Below, one piece after another: positions 32,601 to 43,099 of a stretch of DNA of 64,000 nt; within the stretch, counting starts at the first letter, position 1, and every line of letters begins with the position of its first letter. The notes below the pieces were generated by a model. The model searched no databases, was not told the DNA's origin, and saw only the letters and a list, made by a program, of their open reading frames with translations. A program made the translations under genes and the position numbers. Source of the DNA: Pectinophora gossypiella (taxonomy: Eukaryota > Arthropoda > Insecta > Lepidoptera > Gelechiidae); contig NC_065429.1 of assembly GCF_024362695.1 (NCBI RefSeq), positions 3,008,501 through 3,072,500 of the forward strand, in the 5' to 3' direction.

Positions 32601-35600
32601 TAAAATTAGTACTTACTTAAGTAGGTATTATAGTATTTTTAAATTAAAACGTTTAATACTTATCTGATCACGACTGAAATACACATAAGCAAAAAACGTA
32701 GAAAAAAAATAAAGTGACTAAATAGGTACTTATTTATTTTAAAACGACAAATAAATAAACAAAAATCTCTTTTTAGGATATGTTTGTCTACTTATTAAAA
32801 AAAAGTTTAGAATATTTCATAATTAACCGCGTTTATCCCGTTTTTATTCCGATGTCCGCTTATCAGTTTTAGGAACTTATTATCGCTATAATATTAAGTA
32901 TAAGTACCTATATTTTTGTCTTCACTTTATTTAGTTTCCCGTTTAATATTCACATCCAGTGTTACCATATGAAATAAACACATTAAAACAAATACATTTA
33001 AGTACGTGATTCAGGCAGGCCTATTTTTATTTTGTACCTTTGTCAGCTTTAATGGACGAAAATAAAAAATAAAGTGAAATTGACCTAAAGTTTATTTTTA
33101 ATTGCGCTGGCTGTATAAATGTGTTTTACTTACATTTCAGACAGAACTCAGTATTTCCGCCGAAGTTGTCAAAGATACAATGACGCCAATTCGGACAACG
33201 ACCAACTTAATTTTAACTTAGGTAATTTGACAGGACTAAACCTAACTCTATCTCTTTTTTGCAGTTATTGTAAAAGGACGACACTAGTTTATAGCAGAAG
33301 AGCTGTCAAACTGAAATGAGAGACCTTCCTCAAGGAAATATAGATGGCGCTGTAGTCATGAGCAATTTTATGTACCCACTTTAGGACTCTGTCGCACTGT
33401 CATATTTGACATTTAATGAGACTGACGGTTTAATTTGTCAAAAAAGTTAATGTGAAAGGGTTTCAAAGTGTACATATTAGTACTCATGACCGTACGTGCA
33501 CCTGTAGATTTAACGTGATAATTACCTATTTTCTTATTTCTCGGGTACATAATTATACAAAAACATGATGTAATATCAGTGGCATATATATAAAAATAAT
33601 TGTTGCTTAGATATGTACAAAAGTATGTTGCTACCTACATTGCTTCTCTTTATTTTGATCAGAATAATAATGGGTGGAAGATGTGTTGTGCCTGGGTGTA
33701 ATAACAATGGTCATCATTTATAGCCAAAAACAGAGATAAATGATGCACATGTCTGTTTTCCATGATAGGTTAAACGGAGGCAACATTGTAGGAACGTTGT
33801 CTGGAAAGTCCCTCATTTGGTTAAGTTTGTGTCTGCCAGAATTAGCACCAATGTAGGCCTGCGTGCAAGCAAGACTCGAAGCTTTACCTAATTACAGTAA
33901 TGTGCTTTATCATGCTGTGCGTCTATTCTTAAATATTGCTAGTGACGTGAATGGATTGAATAAACCAAACATTTCTTCTCTTGTGTGGGTTGTGAGACCT
34001 GAGATGATCGATCTCAGCAACCCACCAGAGTATTGACACCTAAGACCTCAAACACTGATACAAGAACCCGCACTATTAATTCAGAAGTTAAATTGTCCAC
34101 CAACTCGAAGAAGGCAGGTACTTAATTAAAAACCAGATCCCATAGCGAGGCGTTCTGTTGTACAATTACTTCTATTCAAAGAGATCTATCTACTCTACCA
34201 CAAACCGTACAATTCACGATTACTATTGCACCTCTGCTTCTAAATGTGTTGCGCATCTACGAAATACGTTGCTAGTGTGAAAATTAATAAACGGTTAAGT
34301 TGGTTAGTTATTCTAAATAATAAAACCTCTCTCAGTGTGAGGTAAATTTACTAAATCTACGAGCCAAAGATCACTGACCGACTGACTCATCACGAAATCT
34401 CAGAAACCACAAGTGCAAGTCTTAAACTTTGCATTGGGGTTTCTTTTATGACGTAGGGACTAACTAAGACGGGATTTCGCGAAATTCAACTCCTAAGGGG
34501 GTAAAAAGGTGGCAAAGATTGTATGAAACTTCTGTAGGTGATTTCGCGGAATGAAGTCGCGGGTAACAGCAACAGCAATTTAGTAAAAACTAAATATAAT
34601 CGGTTTGTTAAGAATAGGCACTGCAACCAAACTTTAATTCCTGGAAATCTATTCTTTTCACTAGACTCGGAGGAGTAAACTGGAGGAAATATAATCCAGC
34701 AGATGTTAAATGAGGTCACTGTTTTCTAATTTGGCAACACTGATATAATTTTAACCAATCACATGGATTTATAGTCTCTGTCTACTAATGAAAACGACGG
34801 ATTTTAAATAAGTATATTTTTTTATGATATATTACAAAAAGATGCAGACGAGACACTTGATTAAAGGTGGTCCTCGTTGCCCATTGACATAGGAACATCA
34901 GCCCCCGCAGCATGCTGCCCGCATATCGCACGCGTTGCGATATACAGGTTAGTCACACCGAAACTAATACTGAGGGGGATGATTGTCATCCACTTGAAGA
35001 TTGAGTGGAAAATTCCACTTGATATTAACTCAGAATCATGAGCTGAATCAGCCCGTTCAGCATTCGTCCCTGTATGAGCTGATATAATTGGTTTATCACC
35101 GATTTATCATGTGTTGTTTGTGTGGATTTGGCTCATTTATCGCGTGCCGCGCGATGTGTGGGTAGCATCCTGCCGCTACGAGTAGAGGTGCTGTCCATGC
35201 GTTAGCTTTTATGTTGGTAAAAAAGGTTGTTATATCTCTGAAAAATCCTAATACATCTTTTGCTACAAACTATTATTTAAAACTGCTATCTAATTTGCTA
35301 TCTACGTAGGTACTCTATTATGAATTGCTAAATTTATTCATGAAATATTTCATCACTGGATACGGCTTCAAAATTGGAATCATTATAATGTAGAATACAG
35401 AACTCGACTTACTGTGAACACGAATACTATACGAATTTACTCTGAATATGTTTATCGTGGTTGGCAAAGCGTTCATAGTGGCCGCTTGCTTAATAATGTA
35501 TATACGCGAGCAGTACATTTGAAATGCAGAGCAATTGCAGTGCCGAGATTTGTTTCTCTAAAGTTCTTTTATTTGTCCCGTTCTTTTATTTAGCTTAATA

Positions 35601-37789
35601 CCAACAATACATAGCCTACGACATCGATAAGATTCTATCCATTGAAGTAAAATATGTTAGATTTGACCAATCTTCTGTACAAAAGTAGTCCACAGAGAAT
35701 ATAAATCACTCGATAGACATCTGAGATCTGTTAAATATCTAAATTTAATTAACTTCAATGATAAACTTGTAGAACGTCAACTTTGTAATTAGAAACAATG
35801 TAAAATTAACTTTTCTACAAGTTTATCGTTGATAGGTAATTATGTCACATTTTAAATGACTTTCATTGTGATCTTTGACAAATCTCAGTTGTTCACTGAG
35901 TTACAGAATAGACCTACTGAGACGCTACAGCCTAATCTAAAAGTTCCTAAAGTTGCTTTTAAAAAATCACTTAACTGCCGTATTATCGCATTTCTCCATC
36001 GCGATGTTTACTGTGATTGTTTTTACAATAATTAGAATCCAAACTATCTACTACCTACATAGATAATGATACGTTTAGAATGCATAATATTTCGTATTAT
36101 TTAGAGCTCACGGTATTATTGTGAAAAAAGCTAATAGAATACTTTTATACAGTGCACTATATCTACAACTACCTTTAGATTTTGTAAGAAGCTGGGAAGG
36201 AAGCGACACACATCAAAAGCAAAACTAAAAAAGCATCTGCGGGGTCGACCAATTGGCGCAGCGTATGCTGTATACTTGGATAAACGTCGCACGGCTATTG
36301 GTCGATGCCTGCAATATTAGTCGCGCCGTGCGCGTCAGCGTAACCGTGCAGACCCAACTGCGATATTATGAAAGCCTCCATCAAAAGTCAAGAAAATAAT
36401 AAATCGACGGAAAAAAATCGCAAACGTTTTACATAAGTTTCCTTATACAAATTAACATAAAGTAAGCCTTCAAATGATGGAAGCCTTCAAATCCGTGAAA
36501 ATGCTCAGAAAACAAAGAAAAAAATATATTTTTACAAAACACAATATTTTTCTTAATTTGAATAAAAAATAAATATAATATTTTTCTAAGGAAGTATGAA
36601 CGTATGTTTGTCGATGTGTGTAGGTAACCCAGTCTACGGCATTGTGTGACAAAAAATAAATAAAAAAGGTGTTTTATAATGCCTCAATGCTGCTGCGAAG
36701 ACTATTACTTCTTTAATAAATAAGTATATTTTTAAATATATTATAGATTAAAAATACTCCTAGGTGTATAGGAGAAATATTAAGCGAATGAATGTAGGTA
36801 TCTAGTTGTGTTTTAATATAGTACAGCACTTGGAAGCGTCAAAGCGTTTTTAAATATAGTTTGAAATATGTATAATATTCGCTCTAAGAAGATAATACTT
36901 ACTTTGGCATTCCGCCTGAACAAGGGGGCACAGAGTAAGGGCCCATAATGCTGAAAATCCATGCGTCAATTAGTAAAAAAGAAAAAGAATATTGAAAAAC
37001 AAAAGTTAGGTAGGTACACAGAAACTACAGATTTCTAGACAGAAAAAGTGTACGATTGGAGAGAGAAAGATTATGTTAGTCCTGTAAATAACTGAATTAA
37101 AACTACTTGTTTTAAAACAAAAAATACCGTAGACTGGGCCCAATTTATTCAAACAAAAAGAAAGAAAACAATACTGTAAAGAGATAACGTTCTGAAACTT
37201 ACCTAAATGTTTTAAAGAAAGTAAGTTTTAGAACGTTGCTTACCGAGAATAAAAGTACTACCAGAGTTTAGTGTTGTTTTGCTGTGTGATCAAAAAATCA
37301 AATTGTTGTAATCTGAAAAAATACACGTCAGTTATTCACAGGAGTTAATGTTTTAGTGTTGTGTAAAAAGAAAAGGGTTCACACAAATCTTTTGCTGGTC
37401 AGGTCGCTAGTGTCGTGGAGAAAATTTTGGGGCATGCAAAAAAATACCCATAACTCGAAACATGGCAACACACATTCCTGTGGACACTCAAACACATAAA
37501 AAATGTAAAATTATTGCAAACACATCGGTTATCCCAACACTACATAGAAATACTAATCGACAGACTCGTTTCAACTCAAACTGCGCGTCACTACAATAGT
37601 GCTGTGACGGATATCGATAGACCGATATCGATAGTTTTAAATGTGTTTGCAACTACACATTCACAAACCACATCTAGACTGGACATCTATGGACGTATAC
37701 ATATTGTTGTGTATGTCTGTGTGTATTACCAGTTCTGATGCAGGAGTTCCCTTTTACTTGGTCCACTCCGAACCATGACATCAGGAGAA
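29464..37789 (-). CDS. Ly6/quiver-type GPI-anchored protein, four coding exons
   Basis: Coding segments 37776-37758, 36950-36903, 30924-30778 and 29666-29464 join in phase to 138 residues. The order is a signal peptide (MVRSGPTLWALTLCPLVQA, probable cleavage before ECQ), a cysteine-rich Ly6/three-finger domain (IYCYECDSWTDYRC, TCNGCCVKM, RTCTSQ, and CFCEEDMCN at the end) and a C-terminal hydrophobic tail (LALVAALALVACACF) after small residues (TASTTGTS) that fits GPI attachment. Twelve Cys are in the mature part. The spacing C-x2-C at the start and C-x-C-x4-C-N at the end is diagnostic of the insect quiver/sleepless superfamily. Those proteins act at the cell surface, often modulating channels or septate junctions; this member's target is unknown. 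Non-coding 5' exons probably lie further right. Confidence 0.85.
29758..30085 (+). mobile_element. SINE-B, full-length copy, in Ly6 last intron
   Basis: tRNA-like head (GGTCTAGTGGTTGAGCG, GGGTTCGATCCCCGG), core CACGTTAAGCCGTTGGTCCC, and tail ending CACACGATAGAAGAAGAA. Confidence 0.9.
30232..30582 (+). mobile_element. SINE-A with a small insertion
   Basis: Head GGCCTAGTGGTTTGAGCC and GGGTTCGATTCCC, then the body. It is broken at about 30376-30441 by a TTCAATTCTTTATTCATAAT-type segment, and resumes with ATCACCTGGTTGTCCG and the core. Confidence 0.8.
30588..30685 (-). mobile_element. SINE-A 3' tail, inverted against the preceding copy
   Basis: The reverse complement carries ATCAACCCGCAGTGGAGCAG and CCTCCGGTTGATTGAGCC, ending in TGTTTATG. 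With 30232-30582 it makes a tail-to-tail pair. Confidence 0.75.
30778..30924 (-). CDS. Ly6 gene, third coding exon (cysteine-rich domain)
   Basis: 147 nt between a GGCCCACAG acceptor and GTGAGTG donor, phase 1 to phase 1. Encodes TRTIYCYECDSWTDYRC and TCNGCCVKMVRYSKS, the first half of the Ly6 fold. Confidence 0.9.
31391..31533. mobile_element. MITE-4, complete copy
   Basis: A 143-bp palindrome: CAAAGCAATTCATCTAAAAA at left and TTTTTTAGATGAATTGCTTC at right, with TTTGACATTTG / CAACTGTCAAATTG inside. Further copies at 37885, 38284, 38612 and 52885. Confidence 0.8.
33343..33880 (+). mobile_element. THAP-type DNA transposon remnant, copy B
   Basis: Left end ATAGATGGCGCTGTA (split by MITE-3), the leader shared with copy A, then ATGGGTGGAAGATGTGTTGTGC, encoding MGGRCVVPGCNNNGHHL. 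That is the start of a C2CH THAP zinc finger (Cys and His spacing visible). A stop follows at once, and later frames are broken. Non-functional. Confidence 0.6.
33352..33497. mobile_element. MITE-3, inserted in the THAP element
   Basis: GTCATGAGCAA ... CACTTTAGGACTCTGTCGCA ... TTTCAAAGTGTACATATTAG ... TCATGACCGTAC. The ends are imperfect inverted repeats. Copies at 48921 and 52257. Confidence 0.75.
34880..35200. repeat. palindromic element interrupted by MITE-2 fragment
   Basis: CTGCCCGCATATCGCACGCG near 34916 pairs, inverted, with CGCGTGCCGCGCGATGTGTG near 35138. The space between holds a MITE-2 half (34957-35066). A related arm is at 24305-24345 (TCCGTATATCGCACGCAACG). Confidence 0.5.
35700..35905. 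repeat. MITE-6 palindrome
   Basis: TCTGAGATCTGTTAAATAT and GATAAACTTGTAGAACG pair with TTCTACAAGTTTATCG and TTTGACAAATCTCAG. Confidence 0.6.
36205..36375. repeat. MITE-7-like GC-rich palindromic repeat
   Basis: GGTCGACCAATTGGCGCAGCG and CGGCTATTGGTCGATGCC with GCGCCGTGCGCG. The same motif set recurs at 57478-57642, so the CCAAT-like boxes here belong to a repeat rather than to a promoter. Confidence 0.55.
36903..36950 (-). CDS. Ly6 gene, second coding exon (48 nt, signal peptide core)
   Basis: Bounded by GGATTTTCAG and GTAAGT. In the frame that connects both neighbours it encodes LWALTLCPLVQAECQ, the hydrophobic core and end of a signal peptide. Phase 1 on both sides. Confidence 0.8.
37758..37789 (-). 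CDS. Ly6 gene, first coding exon (start codon at 37776)
   Basis: A 32-nt exon between CTGTTTTTCAG and GTAAAAG. ATGGTTCGG (37776-37774) opens MVRSGP and hands one base to the next exon, giving Thr. A weaker upstream ATG (37781-37779) is out of frame. The acceptor in front implies a 5' UTR exon upstream. Confidence 0.65.
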
Positions 37790-37884
37790 CTGAAAAACAG
37801 AAGACAGAGGATTTAATTTAAAATAATAAACGACTTCAGCTTATGTTTTGTTGTTTTTTTTTTTTGTGGTCGATGTTCTGGGGG

Positions 37885-38164
37885 TCTAAAATGGCCACAA
37901 TGATTCAATTCATCTTTAAAGCAATATAAAAAATTGACATTTGCGCATGTAAACGTAAGTGTGCAACGCAAACAAATGTCAAATTACAATAGGGTATTCC
38001 TCTTTTAGATGAATTCTTTCTTCTTCAATCGTATGGGTTGTGAGGTGGATTACCAACCCCATCAACCCTGGTGTCAGGGTTATTATTGAGCCGCCATAGG
38101 CCCCTGATATGACTCGTGTAACGACTACGTACGTACGTAATTCTTTCAATGTGGCCTTCTAACC
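37885..38164. mobile_element. MITE-4 interrupted by SINE-B
   Basis: Left half 37885-38020, right remnant from 38139. AATTCTTTC occurs on both sides (38012-38020 and 38139-38147) as a target-site duplication of the SINE fragment. Confidence 0.8.
38021..38138 (-). mobile_element. SINE-B, 5' truncated, with 9-bp target-site duplication
   Basis: - strand 118-bp SINE-B tail ending GATTGAAGAA, flanked by AATTCTTTC on both sides. Confidence 0.85.
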
Positions 38165-38283
38165 ACCCTGATTTTCTTAGCGTTATGATTTATGTCTTAT
38201 TTACGAAATCTGAATCTGTTAAAAATGGAATGTATACATAATTCTAATCCATCATCATCAGCCAAGTCGCACAAGTGAAATCA

Positions 38284-38452
38284 GGGGGTTCAAAAGGCCA
38301 CATTGAAGCAATTCACCTAAAAAATCAATAAATATTGCAATTTTACACTTGCGCATATAAAAATAACTGCACAACGCAAACAAAATGACATTTAATGTCA
38401 AATAGCAATATTTCTGTTTTGATGAATTGTTTCAATGAGGCGTTTTTAGACC
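38284..38452. mobile_element. MITE-4 copy
   Basis: GAAGCAATTCACCTAAAAA ... GATGAATTGTTTCAATG with the TTTTACACTTGCGC / ATTTAATGTCAAATAG core. Confidence 0.75.
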
Positions 38453-38611
38453 CCCGGGTATCCCATGCAAAGTTATGACAAGGTTAGTATTAGATGGAAC
38501 GAATTGATTGATAACCCATAACGCTTTATGAAATTGTTTTTTTTTATCGAGTAGCCCAAAGAATTGGCAAAGTTTACCGATATGTGGGCAGCATACTACG
38601 AGGCCTGGGTT

Positions 38612-38760
38612 AAATAGGCCACATCAAAGCAATTCGTCTAAAAAAGCATTATTGCTATTTGACATTTCTTTATATTGCGCACTTACTTTTGTATGCGCAA
38701 TGTCAAATTTCAATATTGCTTTTTAAATTAATTGCTTTGATTTGACTAAAACCCCTCTGA
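38612..38760. mobile_element. MITE-4 copy
   Basis: CATCAAAGCAATTCGTCTAA ... TTAATTGCTTTGATTTGAC, about 150 bp, palindromic. Confidence 0.75.
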
Positions 38761-39097
38761 CCTGGATACTGCAATAAGGAACACAGACATCTTAAAACGC
38801 ACATCATTTGATCCGACTTCAATCAATTTATTGTTACGAGTACGACATTACTTAGGTATCTCGTATCTTCAAAGACATTATTTTCGTCATGCGCGTATTT
38901 AATAGCATTTATTTTTGGTAGCCCAATTATAAAACGGTTTAGGCCGAAAATAAGATACCTATCACAGAGTTGACTTTTTGGCGCAAACCACATAATCATG
39001 GAGATTTCTTTTAAATATTATTAAGTAAATGAAAATATACGACAAGTCCGGGATAGATGGCCTTGACGGAGAGAGGGCCATTCGAACAACTCATAGA

Positions 39098-41942
39098 CTG
39101 CCGTGTCATACGAATCTCTGCTATCTCAAAAAATGCTGTTTTGAGTAAATCGCCTTTGAAGTTTTTTTCAGTTAATCGTCTGTATAGTTCGTATTAAGTG
39201 AAATATCTGTCATCAAAATATCAGAAAATATTCTAAAAAGTACTCTGAGTAACAGGCACTTTTGATTTTTTTGTTTATTATAATAGTTTTTATTTAAATC
39301 GAGTTTAAGAGTTGTGCATGACCACTCTTCCATAGAGATGTGGTCACGCGGTCTGTGCAATATTAAGTTAGCAGAGTTTGGCACATGCAGCCGGTTTGTC
39401 ATTATAACTTTAATCTATCTATGCTAATTATTAGTTGTAAGAGATGAGCGTTACAAGCTTTCTATAAGGACTGCTTTTTGGGGATGCCCGGGTTGAGTAG
39501 ACTAAGTGAAATGGATACAAGGAAAATAATTTTGATATCTGAAAAATTGGAAATATTAATTTACAAGTTGGGAATCCCTTTTTTTCTACCCTGACATACT
39601 TTTATGCTTCGTACACATTCATCAATCAGCAATCAGGAGCTCAGAATTATGTAATTTTATGATTTTAAATAAAATAATCTAAAATATAATTAATGTTTAG
39701 AAAAAATATATGTGAAATATACAATGAAAAAAAAAATGTGATTCCAACAGCATGTTTGCAATCATCAATCACAATGCCATAGCTTAAAAATGTTTTAGGC
39801 ACAACCTTCGGATCGATTAATTCCTCCTAACAATTTTCATCACTCTGAAATCATCGACACACATGCACTACCCCTTACTAAAACATCTGTTGAACCCTTA
39901 CTAAATTCAACCATCCTCAAGGCCAGCACACCACACCCCCTTGGAAACACCTTCCAGTAGTTCGTCGCAAACAAAATAATGTTTTCGTGTCCAAGAGTCT
40001 GCACCTTCCCATGACTTATTTTCTCTTTCTCCACACAATCTGCTAGACTGCATAACTCCCGCTCTCCCGAAAACTTGTCTGCTATGCAAGCACGAACTGT
40101 ACCACACACGATGGAAGTTTGCACTGGCTCGAAATACACCCGCTGCTCTTTTTGCAGCCACAAGCGTAGAAGAGTCAATCAAGACGATCATTGCTGAAAA
40201 TGGATCTCCACTCTCAACAAGAATGTACAAGAATGGATCCTGTGAAGTTTGTACTTCAGAGTAGGAATTTGGTTTTCTATTGCGAGGGACAACCCTCGAA
40301 GAAAGTAGAAAATAAAACTATAAAAACTGGCCTCCTCCGCCTCCTTCGTCCTCATGCCTCAAAACACAGCATCATATTTCACCCTTGAGACAAACATGTC
40401 AATAAACAGAACCAATGTTCTTGAAAACAACAATCACCACAGCTAGCCCGGGCATGCAAATAGCCTCCTGCACATCCACAGCAAAAACCTCGTCAACAGT
40501 AGGTACCTTCATTATTTAGATCGCCCTCTAAACATCTATGGGACTTATTCCACATATCAATTCCGTAGATGTTCAGAAGATGGTCTTAAAATTGAAAGTA
40601 CTGCCAAAAAAGCTATTAGCTTAGGATCATATGTACAGACTATGGATGTGGAAACCAATCGTAAAGGATTATTTTTCGAGAAAGGCAGTTCCACTGAATG
40701 AAAAGTTTGTATTTTCAGGAAAAGGTAAACAGACATACCGTACTTCGTGACATAAAGGCAAAGCAGGCTGAGAAGTCCAGAATACAGCATCAGCAATCTG
40801 TCTCTGTATTGAACAACCCTTGCAACCACAAGAACTTGGCTTTGAATTGTGACAATTATACCTTACAAAAGAAAAATATAATTCTCTTCTTGGCCATGAT
40901 GTGATCAATCAACTCGTCCTCACTTGTGACTGCAGAATACACAAAGCTCTTGCACCTGGAACCGAGGTACACCCTCATGGCAGCTGATACAGTTCTCGGT
41001 TGCACAGCGAACTCTTGAATTCTCGAGAGTAAAAGAGATTGACGATCTGACAGATTATCACAAAATCGACAACACAGACCATCAGTCCACAAAACCTGAA
41101 TCCGTTTCGCGACAAACCACAAAAACCGCTTCCAAGGGGGTATAATATACATAGAACTCTTGAAGAAGCCGAACCCAGCAAAGGTTCAACAAATGTTTTA
41201 CAAAAAATCGCATTCGGCGAACGAGAATCATCTAGGAACAAAAGCAATAAACAAAATAACCCTGTGCTCATGAACTATCTATGATTGTGATGCTGCAATT
41301 GATGATCAAAACTAAAAATAATATTAATAGCGATGATGTTATCGCTTGCTCAGTTAAGAAAATCCAGGGTTACATCTATTGCGATTCTTTATTCAACAAG
41401 AAAAAGTCACAAGACCTTATCATCCTCATCACATTTGAGTTTGCTTTCTCACAATAAACAGTTTTCCAGCTCAGTATAGTATCCTCACACTGCTGGTTCT
41501 TGCAAAACTCGATCCTTTGACCAACGGTCCCAGGTAGTATCACTGTTCTAAAGAAGTTTCCCATTCTTATTCAAACCAAAAATTTTTTCCCCTTTATGCC
41601 TGGTTCAAAGCATTTTGGGTCCTCGACTTCTCTCTCAGATTCAGGAAGTGTTTCCTCCCTGGGCGCCGGATTTGCAAGTACAAAGAATGTCGCGAATCGC
41701 TAGGATTACCTTCGTCGTAGTCACGCCAATCTATTGTAACTTCTAGTTAGATGAGTTAAGCGTGACCCACATGCAAAAAAATTAAGTTAGCAGACTTTGT
41801 CAACCTCTGTATCTCAAAAAGTATCAATAAATTTTAAAATGTTTTTACTGAACTATGTAAAGCATAGGATATAAACCCCTTTTGCACTGGTTATTCGTAA
41901 CTCGACTATTTTAAGTTAGCAGACTTGTGCGTGACACGGCAG
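39098..41942. other. 2.8-kb block with short inverted ends
   Basis: CTGCCGTGTCA at 39098-39108 is inverted at 41932-41942 (TGACACGGCAG), with weaker similarity for about 17 more bases. TTAAGTTAGCAGA occurs at 39363, 41782 and 41911. The inside (39840-41700) is richer in G+C than its surroundings. The arrangement suggests a DNA transposon remnant, but no transposase is recognised. Confidence 0.4.
39840..41700 (-). pseudogene. decayed coding-like block, unidentified
   Basis: Successive - strand frames look protein-like but are cut by stops and shifts: about 41690-41575 (ANPAPREETLPESEREVEDP), 41564-41376 (RIEFCKNQQCEDTILSW), 41152-40856 (RIQEFAVQPRTVSAAMRVYL) and 40178-39840 (VYFEPVQTSIVCGTVRACIA). 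No family could be named. It may be an inactivated captured gene or transposase; it could also be non-coding. Confidence 0.3.
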
Positions 41943-42002
41943 TAGAGCCGTTGGCTAGATGTTTTTTGGGTTCTGTTTTTGATATTTTATGTTGAATGAT
42001 TG

Positions 42003-42303
42003 CGATACGAGGAGCTCGATGGCGCAGCGGTAAACGCGCTCGGTCTGCGATTGTTGAAGTTAAGCAACTTTCGCAGAGGCCGGTCATAGGATGGGTGACC
42101 ACAAAAAATAGTTTTCATCTCGTGCTCCTCCGTGCTTCAGAAGGCACGTTAAGCCGTTGGTCCCGGCTGCAATAGCAGTCGTTAATAACCATCAATCCGC
42201 ACTGGGCCCGCGTGATGGTTTAAGGCCCGATCTCCCTATCCATCCATAGGGCAGGCCCGTGCCCCAGCAGTGGGGACGTTAATGGGCTGATGATGATGAT
42301 GAT
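42003..42303 (+). mobile_element. SINE-C, tRNA-like head with 5S-rRNA-like segment
   Basis: GATGGCGCAGCGGTAAACGCG resembles a tRNA A-box region. It is followed by GAAGTTAAGCAAC and GGATGGGTGACC, which match the internal promoter region of 5S rRNA. Then come the core CACGTTAAGCCGTTGGTCCC, a tail with CCGTGCCCCAGCAGTGGGG, and a GAT repeat. Confidence 0.88.
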
Positions 42304-42568
42304 TGCGATATCGACGAAATACATGATTTTCAACAAGAAGGCGTGTTACACGCATTATAGAATATTACAAAAAAGTCCCGGTCAAGGAAATAATTAAGTA
42401 CTTAAAATAAGAGAGATGAGATTATGTTATCTACACGGCAACTAGCAGCTTTATCGCTTAAAGCTATTTTTTCCAGTTAAGGAACTACAAAATGTTAAGT
42501 GTTTATTCTATGACCGGAGGCCAATATTGTGCTGTAAGTTAATTAAGAAGTTATTTTTACAAGCGTAT

Positions 42569-42880
42569 ACAGGGTGTTAGTGACATCGTAACGAAAACTT
42601 TAGAGGGATGATTCAGACCATGATTCTGAGTTAATATCAAGTGGAGTTTTCCGTCGCAAAAGTATGGAACTGAAAATTATTTGAAAATACACTAAATTTT
42701 TTATCAATCAATCAATAATACTAAAATAAAATAATAAAAAAAAGAAAAAATAATAAAAATAAAAATTAATACAATGAATTATGAATCTTTTTTTTTTTTT
42801 GATTGGTATTATGAATTTTCCGACAGGAAATTCCACTTGATAACACTCAGAATTATGGTCTGAATCACGTCACTAACAGG
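42569..42880. mobile_element. MITE-2 with an A/T-rich centre
   Basis: CAGGGTGTTAGTGACATCGT at left; the right end is decayed (GAATCACGTCACTAACAGG). The centre has TAAAATAAAATAAT runs. Confidence 0.75.
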
Positions 42881-43099
42881 TCGTATATTATTATTATTCC
42901 TGTATATTAGTATATTTTCTGGCCTACATCATCCCACTGCAGGGCAAAGGTCTCTTTACCTTTCCTCCATTCCATTCGATCTTGGGCTTTCTCTTTCTAA
43001 GATGTCTAGTATGCATCCACCTCGTCACGCCATAGTTTATTTCGGCCGAGAAAAAGATAGACGATATAGGCCATCTTATTATCGAATTATATTTGTCAA

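Larger units (their letters stand above)
30925..36902 (-). other. 6-kb Ly6 intron, mostly AT-rich and repeats
   Basis: Contains MITE-4 (31391), the THAP element copy B with MITE-3 (33343), an interrupted palindromic element (34880), MITE-6 (35700) and MITE-7 (36205). No coding exon was recognised in it. Confidence 0.5.

Noticed and set aside
36205..36375. GC-rich promoter with CCAAT boxes for the Ly6 gene
   Set aside because: The same CGACCAATAGCCG palindrome set recurs in MITE-7 at 57478, so it is repeat-derived; it also lies inside the coding part of the gene.
41376..41700. Spaetzle-like cystine-knot ligand
   Set aside because: FCKNQQCED briefly recalls that fold, but spacing of the remaining cysteines does not fit and the frame is broken.
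42040..42105. 5S rRNA gene
   Set aside because: Only the internal promoter part resembles 5S, it is fused to other modules, and it is repeated at 58757-59028. It is a SINE.
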